DNA of 10,398 bases, from positions 1 through 10,398 of the forward strand of contig NZ_DATGNO010000106.1 in assembly GCF_035306705.1 (NCBI RefSeq), in the 5' to 3' direction. Position 1 is the stretch's first letter. Each line of letters starts with the position of its first letter. This document shows, one piece after another, positions 5,785-10,398 of this stretch. The notes under the pieces are model-generated. The model was given only the letters and a program-made list of their open reading frames with translations. It did no database searches and was not told the origin of the DNA. The position numbers were made by a program, and so were the translations under genes. This DNA is from Xanthomarina sp035306705. GTDB taxonomy: Bacteria; Bacteroidota; Bacteroidia; Flavobacteriales; Flavobacteriaceae.

Positions 5785-6942
5785 CTAGTTATTAAACTTC
5801 GCTTTTTTAGATCCTTCATACATCACATACTTCACAAATCTGGCTTCCAACTTCGCGTTTACCAAATGTATTTTTCTTGAAGGACGTAAACCCACATGCT
5901 TCAGTGCATCTAAATTTGAAGTTATAAACCAAGCATCCGTTCCAGGATAATTTTGTTTCAGTGTGTCTCCAATGTTTTTATAGAATTCTTCCATGTCAAT
6001 ATCCAAACGCTCCCCATAAGGTGGATTAAACACCATATGAAGCTTGTTTTCACCTGCTTTTTGGGTTTTAAAGAAGTCTTCGTGTTTAATACTTACAAAC
6101 TCTTCTAAATGAGCGTTCTTAATGTTTTCCTGAGCTTTTGCAACTGCTGAAGGCGATTTATCGTAACCCATTATTTTATGATGAAAATCCCGGGTTTTAC
6201 TTAAAAGCGATTCTTCAATTTTTTCAAACAATTCCACATCCCAATCAGCCCAGCGTTCAAAAGCAAATTCCTTTCGCATTAAATTGGGTGGAATATTACA
6301 GGCAATCATAGCTGCTTCGGCCAAAATAGTTCCACTTCCACACATAGGATCCATAAAGTCGGATTGTCCGTCCCAACCAGAAAGCATGACCAAACCTGCG
6401 GCAAGTACTTCGTTAATTGGAGCAATATTGGTGGCCGTTTTATACCCACGCTTATGAAGCGAATCTCCTGACGAATCCAAAGAAATATTACAAACTTCTC
6501 TGTCTATATGTACATTGATCTTTAAATCTGGGAATTTTAAATCCACATTCGGTCTCTCTCCTGTGGTATCACGGAATTTATCGACAACCGCATCCTTTGT
6601 TTTTTGGGCTATATATAGAGAATGGGTAAATACTTCAGAATTTATGGTTGCATCTACTGCAATTGTTCCTGAAGGCTTTACATAATCTCCCCAAGACATG
6701 TTGTAGATTTTATCGTATAAATCTTTTTCGTTACGCACTTTAAAAGTTTCAATAGGCTTTAAAATTTTTATAGCGGTGCGCAAAGCTATATTTGCTTTGT
6801 ACATAAAACCCTTATCTCCAGTAAAACTCACGTTTCGTACGCCAATTTTTACGTCTTGAGCACCAAGTTGAGTAAGCTCTTTTGCTAGTAATTCTTCAAA
6901 GCCAAATAAGGTCTTGGCAACCATTTTAAAATTATTCCCCAT
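5785..6942 (-). CDS. THUMP-domain RNA guanine-N2 methyltransferase (RlmL N-half/YpsC-like)
   Basis: A 385-residue SAM-dependent RNA methyltransferase of the COG0116 type, equivalent to the N-terminal half of E. coli RlmL (23S rRNA m2G2445) and to B. subtilis YpsC. It has a ferredoxin-like region (about 5-65), a THUMP RNA-binding domain (about 66-160), the conserved LHKRGYK (162-168), motif I DPMCGSGT (198-205) and the catalytic NPPYGERL (306-313). The RlmK half is absent, which matches the short form. A TTG-started frame reaches 6987, but the candidate promoter lies inside that extension and its residues do not resemble the family, so I chose ATG 6942; ATG 6924 is a second option. The product is cytosolic. 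The exact target guanosine is inferred, not shown. Confidence 0.88.
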   Translation of the reverse strand: MGNNFKMVAKTLFGFEELLAKELTQLGAQDVKIGVRNVSFTGDKGFMYKANIALRTAIKILKPIETFKVRNEKDLYDKIYNMSWGDYVKPSGTIAVDATINSEVFTHSLYIAQKTKDAVVDKFRDTTGERPNVDLKFPDLKINVHIDREVCNISLDSSGDSLHKRGYKTATNIAPINEVLAAGLVMLSGWDGQSDFMDPMCGSGTILAEAAMIACNIPPNLMRKEFAFERWADWDVELFEKIEESLLSKTRDFHHKIMGYDKSPSAVAKAQENIKNAHLEEFVSIKHEDFFKTQKAGENKLHMVFNPPYGERLDIDMEEFYKNIGDTLKQNYPGTDAWFITSNLDALKHVGLRPSRKIHLVNAKLEARFVKYVMYEGSKKAKFNN

Positions 6943-6962
6943 AACAGATATTAAATAGAATG

Positions 6963-6970
6963 CAAAAATA
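6963..6970 (-). promoter_or_regulatory. -7 promoter element for the THUMP methyltransferase gene
   Basis: On the minus strand this reads TATTTTTG followed by C, an exact TAnnTTTGC match. A TTG lies upstream (TTGCC, complement of 6983-6987 region) but only 14 nt away, shorter than the usual 17-23. Transcription from about 6957-6959 gives a leader of some 15 nt before the ATG at 6942. This supports 6942 over an earlier start. Confidence 0.6.
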
Positions 6971-7015
6971 CAGTATTTTTGTGGCAACTTAAATTAATTG
7001 GGTTAGGGATTTTGT

Positions 7016-7029
7016 CCCGAAGATTCGGG
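7016..7029. repeat. Short perfect palindrome CCCGAAGATTCGGG
   Basis: Six-base arms CCCGAA and TTCGGG separated by GA, in the spacer between divergent genes. It could be an operator half-site pair or a small dispersed hairpin. It has no T-run on either side and so is not a good terminator. Function unknown. Confidence 0.4.
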
Positions 7030-7052
7030 TTTGGAGCTCATTTTGTTTTATC

Positions 7053-7099
7053 TTTTATAAAATAAAAAAGCGACTTGCAAAAGCCTGGCTCTGCAAAGT
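7053..7099 (-). terminator. Terminator-like hairpin 1, minus strand
   Basis: On the minus strand, ACTTTGCA and TGCAAGT (complements of 7092-7099 and 7073-7079) form a stem with one bulged base and a small inner AGC/GCT pairing. The stem is followed by CGC and then TTTTTTATTTTAT. The shape fits an intrinsic terminator, yet no minus-strand gene lies immediately upstream of it, so its purpose is unclear. Confidence 0.35.
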
Positions 7100-7122
7100 G
7101 ACAACAAAGTGGAGCAACCCTT

Positions 7123-7151
7123 AAATAAAAAAGATTCCCCGTTTCGGGGAA
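7123..7151 (-). terminator. Terminator-like hairpin 2, abutting a start codon
   Basis: A perfect 7-bp stem, TTCCCCG (7135-7141) and CGGGGAA (7145-7151), with a TTT loop. On the minus strand it is followed by TC and TTTTTTATTT, as in an intrinsic terminator. In the plus-strand mRNA the same hairpin ends six bases before the ATG at 7158 and could hinder ribosome binding. Confidence 0.45.
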
Positions 7152-7157
7152 GTTGAT

Positions 7158-7889
7158 ATGACAAAAAACACAATACAGTGGTATACTTCGTGGTTTGACA
7201 CGCCGTATTATCATATTTTATATAAAGACAGAGACCATGAGGAAGCACAGGAGTTCATGGATAACCTTACCGATTATTTAAACCTGCCAGAGGATGGAAA
7301 AATTCTTGATTTGGCTTGTGGAAAAGGAAGACATTCTGTGTATTTAAACACTTTAGGATTTGATGTAACCGGAGTGGATTTATCCGAAAACAGTATTGCC
7401 TACGCCAAACAATATGAAAAAGAGAACTTGCATTTTGAGGTTCATGATATGTGCGAGCCTTACAATAAAAAGTTTGATGCCGTTTTTAATCTGTTTACCA
7501 GTTTTGGTTATTTTGAGAATGAAATTGATAATTTAAGAACCATCAAAGCCATTCATGCCGATCTAAACGACTATGGTTTTGGGGTAATCGATTTTATGAA
7601 TATTGATTTTGTGATAGACAATCTGGTGCCGGAAGACACAAAAACAGTGAATGGTATCGATTTTCATCAAAAACGCTATGTCAAGGATGGTTATTTATTT
7701 AAAGACATTTCTTTTGAGGATAAAGGCGAAACGTTTCAATTTCAAGAACGTGTAAAGGCTTTTAATTTAAAGGATTTTGAAGAACTATTTGAACAAGCAG
7801 GAGTTTATTTGTTGGATATTTTTGGCGATTATAAATTGCATAAATTCCATAAAAACACCTCCGAACGCTTGATCATGGTTTTTAAATAA
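7158..7889 (+). CDS. Class I SAM-dependent methyltransferase, substrate unknown
   Basis: A 243-residue Rossmann-fold methyltransferase. The N-terminal part (about 7-30) has the WYTSWFDTPYYHILYKDRD pattern seen in a conserved Bacteroidota family. Motif I is LDLACGKGRHS (50-60), motif II GVDLS (72-76), then HDM (96-98) and NLFTSFGYF (111-119), a signature of this group. The C-terminal half carries IDFMN (144-148), ERV (197-199) and FGDYKLHKF (222-230). The length is typical and no part is missing. The substrate is not known; the family is cytosolic and could act on a small molecule or an RNA/protein. A hairpin sits directly before the ATG. The ZIP gene follows after 59 nt. Confidence 0.85.
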   Translation: MTKNTIQWYTSWFDTPYYHILYKDRDHEEAQEFMDNLTDYLNLPEDGKILDLACGKGRHSVYLNTLGFDVTGVDLSENSIAYAKQYEKENLHFEVHDMCEPYNKKFDAVFNLFTSFGYFENEIDNLRTIKAIHADLNDYGFGVIDFMNIDFVIDNLVPEDTKTVNGIDFHQKRYVKDGYLFKDISFEDKGETFQFQERVKAFNLKDFEELFEQAGVYLLDIFGDYKLHKFHKNTSERLIMVFK

Positions 7890-7948
7890 CCTCTATTATT
7901 TTTAGCATCAAATAACAACACGTTTTTTTATTTTCATGAAAAATAAAT

Positions 7949-8623
7949 ATGAATAAATACTTGTTACCCGTATTAGCAGTCCTTCTTGGGGCTTTAATTG
8001 TTTTTTTTGTAAAGAAAAAACGGAGCCTTTTTACTAGACTTCTACTCTCTTTTAGTGGTGCTTTTTTACTGGCTTTAACACTATTCGATTTGCTACCGGA
8101 AGTGTACAATCATGTAGAAGCCAAACAAACGGGCTTGTTTATCATGTTTGGTATTTTACTACAAATAGTTTTGGAATTTTTCTCTAAAGGTGCCGAACAT
8201 GGTCATATTCACATCGATAAAGACAGTACGCATTTTCCTTGGTTGTTATTTATTAGTTTATGCATCCATAGCTTTTTAGAAGGTTTTCCAATCCACCAAC
8301 ACAACGATATGGTTTACGGGGTTTTAATCCACAAAATCCCTATTGCTACTTTAATTACCAGCTTTTTGGTACAATCCAATTACAGTAAAAAGCAAATTGC
8401 AGGGTTTTTAATATTCTTTGCAGCCATGACCCCACTTGGAACTTTCGTGTCCAATAACTCCGCTATCCCTGGGGATTATATTTATTTAATCAACGCCGTT
8501 GTTATTGGAATCTTTTTCCACATTTCGACCGTTATTTTGTTTGAAAGTAGCGAAGGACATAAGTTTAATTTGTCTAAGCTTTTAGCCATATTTTTTGGGG
8601 TGGCCATTGCTTATATGATATAG
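7949..8623 (+). CDS. ZIP family metal transporter, with reduced metal site
   Basis: A 224-residue polytopic membrane protein of the ZIP family (divalent metal uptake, typically zinc or iron). By eye there are seven or eight helices, with FDLLPE (46-51), a histidine-rich loop (His84, His86, His88, His95), the helix-4 signature HSFLEG (107-112) and the helix-5 signature HKIP (128-131). In well-studied ZIPs these read HNxPEG and H-E/N-x-P-E/H; here the Asn is Ser108, the second helix-5 ligand is Lys129 and the bridging Glu/His is Ile132. One metal site (His107, Glu111, His128) could remain and the second appears lost. The start ATG at 7949 gives a sound first helix. Metal specificity and even transport activity are uncertain. 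Confidence 0.85.
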   Translation: MNKYLLPVLAVLLGALIVFFVKKKRSLFTRLLLSFSGAFLLALTLFDLLPEVYNHVEAKQTGLFIMFGILLQIVLEFFSKGAEHGHIHIDKDSTHFPWLLFISLCIHSFLEGFPIHQHNDMVYGVLIHKIPIATLITSFLVQSNYSKKQIAGFLIFFAAMTPLGTFVSNNSAIPGDYIYLINAVVIGIFFHISTVILFESSEGHKFNLSKLLAIFFGVAIAYMI

Positions 8624-8631
8624 TTTTAATT

Positions 8632-8741
8632 AAGAGCAGAGAACATAGAATAAAGAAAATAGAGAAATTTCAGATTTCAGTCTTTTATCCCATTCCTATT
8701 TTCTCATGGCTTTTTTCTATTATCTTTAACCTTTATTCTAT
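8632..8741. repeat. Purine/pyrimidine tract with 11-bp perfect inverted repeat
   Basis: The spacer before the DUF4268 gene starts purine-rich (AGAGCAGAGAACATAGAA) and ends pyrimidine-rich. ATAGAATAAAG (8645-8655) is exactly complementary to CTTTATTCTAT (8731-8741), with further partial complementarity inside, and TTTCAG occurs twice at 8668-8679. It is AT-rich, with a 75-nt loop, so it is unlikely to be a strong terminator. It resembles the tract at 5661-5784 and may be the same class of dispersed repeat. Confidence 0.55.
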
Positions 8742-8753
8742 TTTTTAAAAAAT

Positions 8754-9182
8754 ATGTTCAGTAAAGAAGATTCCAGATTATTAAAACAAGAATTTTGGAC
8801 CAGTTTCGGGAAATCGTTTCCTACAAAATGGACCTTATACGATACCAAAATAAAAGGTTTTAGTTTTAAATTTCATTTTGACACCAAACAGGCATTAGTT
8901 GCTTTAGACCTGGAAGACGATTTGGAAGATCGTATTAATAATTGGGGGAAACTATTGGCTTTAAAATCCATCTTATTAGAAGAATATTTACCTGAGGCGA
9001 TTTTCGAGGAAGAATACTTTTTAGAAAATGACAAAGAAATTTCTAGAGTCTATGTGCTTTTAGATGCATCTGTTTCTATTCATAATAAAAAATCCTGGAG
9101 AGTGGTCATGGAATTCTTTAATAAAAACATGAGCCAATTTGAAGCTTTTTTTGAGGAATACCAGGATGTTATTAAAGCTTAA
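8754..9182 (+). CDS. DUF4268 domain-containing protein
   Basis: A 142-residue soluble, acidic protein that I recognise as DUF4268. Its features are EFWTSFGKSFP (13-23), a KGFSFKFHFD strand pair (34-43), a long helix rich in Asp/Glu (52-62), YFLENDKEISRVYVLL (88-103) and an aromatic C-terminal helix (118-139). There is no signal peptide or membrane helix. DUF4268 also occurs as a C-terminal domain in larger, nuclease-like proteins, but here it is alone and I see no catalytic motif. It lies 130 nt after the ZIP gene, with a repeat in between, so it may or may not share the transcript. Function unknown. Confidence 0.75.
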   Translation: MFSKEDSRLLKQEFWTSFGKSFPTKWTLYDTKIKGFSFKFHFDTKQALVALDLEDDLEDRINNWGKLLALKSILLEEYLPEAIFEEEYFLENDKEISRVYVLLDASVSIHNKKSWRVVMEFFNKNMSQFEAFFEEYQDVIKA

Positions 9183-9250
9183 ACTTAACTACCTATTAAA
9201 TAAACAAGCTTGTTGAAAAATTTGCTTCAATAAAACTCTTATATTTAATT

Positions 9251-9796
9251 ATGAGAAAACGACTTCAAAAGTTATTTTACACTATTTTTATTTTGTTTTC
9301 AACAACAACTTATGTTTTAGGACAAGAAAATTATCCGGCTCCTGAAGAAACCCCAACTCGACTTTTTTATATTCAACATAGCAATAATCACAACACCTAT
9401 GTGTACGATGCAAATATTAAAAATGACTCCATAGATAAAGAAAATCCTATAAATGAATATAGAATAGTTTATACAGAAGGAGGAACAATTAAGCCTTTAA
9501 CAGGCCTTCAAAAACGTATGGCCTACGGTTTAATTATAAAAAATATAACTGCAAATATTTTTGAAATGTACCTAACTGCTAACAAAGACACTTCTTTATT
9601 TCTGACTCTAGATTCTAATTTTGAACCAAAAGTGTATGTTACAGTAAATAATCGAAAAATGTTTTTAGATAGAATTTTTGTCAAACTAAAAAACAATTTC
9701 TCCGTAATACGTGTGGAAGCAGACTATATTTTATTGGAAGGACAAGATTACTATTCTAAAAAGAAAGTTACCGAAAAATATTTTTTTGAGAATTAA
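9251..9796 (+). CDS. DUF4833 domain-containing secreted protein
   Basis: A 181-residue exported protein. The signal peptide has RKR, a hydrophobic core and a likely cut at VLG|Q24 or just after. The mature part matches DUF4833 as I recall it: RLFYIQHSNNHNTYVYD (37-53), INEYRIVYTEGG (67-78), the PLTGLQKRMAYG block (82-93) and later beta strands (127-165). It is probably periplasmic or surface-located, with no membrane helix after the signal. No enzymatic residues are evident. It is separated from the DUF4268 gene by 68 nt and converges with the PAQR gene, one nucleotide between stop codons, with no terminator hairpin between them. Confidence 0.7.
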   Translation: MRKRLQKLFYTIFILFSTTTYVLGQENYPAPEETPTRLFYIQHSNNHNTYVYDANIKNDSIDKENPINEYRIVYTEGGTIKPLTGLQKRMAYGLIIKNITANIFEMYLTANKDTSLFLTLDSNFEPKVYVTVNNRKMFLDRIFVKLKNNFSVIRVEADYILLEGQDYYSKKKVTEKYFFEN

Positions 9797-9797
9797 C

Positions 9798-10398
9798 TTA
9801 TATCACAAAAAAGAATACCAATAAAAAATGGCAAATAGCACCTCCAAGCACAAATAAATGCCAGATAACATGATTAAATGGAATTCTATGGATGGCATAA
9901 AAAAGAATACCTATGGTATAAAACAAGCCTCCGGCAAAAAGTAGTAGAGTTCCATTACTTCCAATATATTCTGAAAGATTAGAAAAATCAATGACTATTA
10001 GCCAACCCATAATAAGGTATAGCAGCACAGAAAAAACCTCAAATCTACCTGTAAAGAATATTTTAAGAACCAGTCCCAAAAGGGCAATTCCCCAAACCAC
10101 CCAAAATATGGGCCAACCTTTACTTTGTTCCAAAGCAATTAAAGCTACCGGCGTATAGGTTCCAGCAATTAATAGATAAATACTAATATGATCTATAATT
10201 CTAAAGTAATGTTTTTGTTTTTTGCCTTGAACGGCATGGTACAAGGTTGAAGAACTAAACAAGATGATAATAGAAAGTCCGTAGATAATTACACTAAACA
10301 GGCTCCAATCGGTTTTACCCGTATTAAAAACAATTAATAATACCAAGGCTCCAATGCCCATTAATGCGCCTAATCCATGAGTTAGGGCATTTAAGCGT
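9798..10398 (-). CDS. Hemolysin III/PAQR family membrane protein (TrhA-like), 5' end outside window
   Basis: A seven-helix membrane protein of the hemolysin III/PAQR family. The frame stays open to the window edge. The residues before the methionine at 10361 read RLNALTHGLGAL, a conserved family N-terminus, so the true start lies outside and 10361 is not it. Counting from that methionine: SSTLYH (37-42), DHISIYLLIAGTYTP (57-71) and HVIWH (164-168). The last matches the HxxxH zinc ligands, with His42 and Asp57 completing the site as in adiponectin receptors; HF at 178-179 is also conserved. About 200 residues are visible, so only a few are missing. Bacterial members are linked to membrane-fluidity homeostasis; the old haemolysin name is probably misleading. 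Confidence 0.9.
   Translation of the reverse strand, partial: RLNALTHGLGALMGIGALVLLIVFNTGKTDWSLFSVIIYGLSIIILFSSSTLYHAVQGKKQKHYFRIIDHISIYLLIAGTYTPVALIALEQSKGWPIFWVVWGIALLGLVLKIFFTGRFEVFSVLLYLIMGWLIVIDFSNLSEYIGSNGTLLLFAGGLFYTIGILFYAIHRIPFNHVIWHLFVLGGAICHFLLVFFFVI

Noticed and set aside
6943..6987. N-terminal extension of the THUMP methyltransferase from a TTG codon at 6987
   Set aside because: The extension contains the TAnnTTTG promoter element and its residues do not look like the family's N-terminus; ATG 6942 fits both.
7048..7248. 66-codon minus-strand frame over the start of the methyltransferase gene
   Set aside because: It runs through two hairpins and antisense to a solid gene, with no signal peptide or domain recognised; more likely a repeat-derived frame.
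7931..7942. Palindrome TTTTCATGAAAA before the ZIP gene as an operator
   Set aside because: In an AT-rich spacer such a palindrome is easily expected by chance and no repeat of it is seen.
9798..10398. A haemolysin toxin
   Set aside because: The family's PAQR signature and zinc-site residues indicate a membrane-homeostasis-type protein; the haemolysin name is historical.

Overview
The window looks like an ordinary chromosomal stretch of a member of the Flavobacteriaceae (Bacteroidota). The evidence is the AT-rich composition, candidate promoters with the TAnnTTTG -7 element typical of this phylum, starts without Shine-Dalgarno sequences, lineage-typical families (DUF6452, DUF6048, a Bacteroidota-style ZIP protein) and many short intergenic repeats. 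I found no tRNA, rRNA, CRISPR array, intact insertion sequence, prophage or toxin/defence cassette.

Layout: (1) 1-180 is a non-coding edge with a split inverted repeat. (2) 181-856 is a two-gene membrane unit, a CD225/dispanin protein overlapping a DUF2752 protein. (3) 857-1289 is non-coding and holds two diverged copies of one module: a 29-nt block followed by an 11-nt-periodic array. It ends with the rocD terminator. (4) 1290-2534 on the minus strand is rocD, ornithine aminotransferase. (5) 2535-2957 is a divergent intergenic region with a promoter for rocD and one for rlmD. (6) 2958-5660 is rlmD (23S rRNA m5U1939 methyltransferase), a DUF6452 lipoprotein and a DUF6048 outer-membrane-like protein, in one direction. 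(7) 5661-5784 is a purine-rich repeat between convergent genes. (8) 5785-6942 on the minus strand is a THUMP-domain RNA guanine-N2 methyltransferase. (9) 7158-9182 runs a SAM methyltransferase of unknown substrate, a ZIP-family transporter and a DUF4268 protein. (10) 9251-9796 is a secreted DUF4833 protein, convergent with a hemolysin III/PAQR membrane protein that runs off the right edge.

Themes: two rRNA-modifying enzymes and a third methyltransferase lie near each other but on different transcripts. Several genes encode small membrane or envelope proteins of unknown job. The genes are mostly housekeeping. The least explained sequence is intergenic: the duplicated module with two 11-nt arrays at 907-1213, a 7-nt array abutting an apparently leaderless rlmD start, and two terminator-like hairpins on the minus strand just before the methyltransferase start at 7158. 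I do not see a clear new multi-gene system here.
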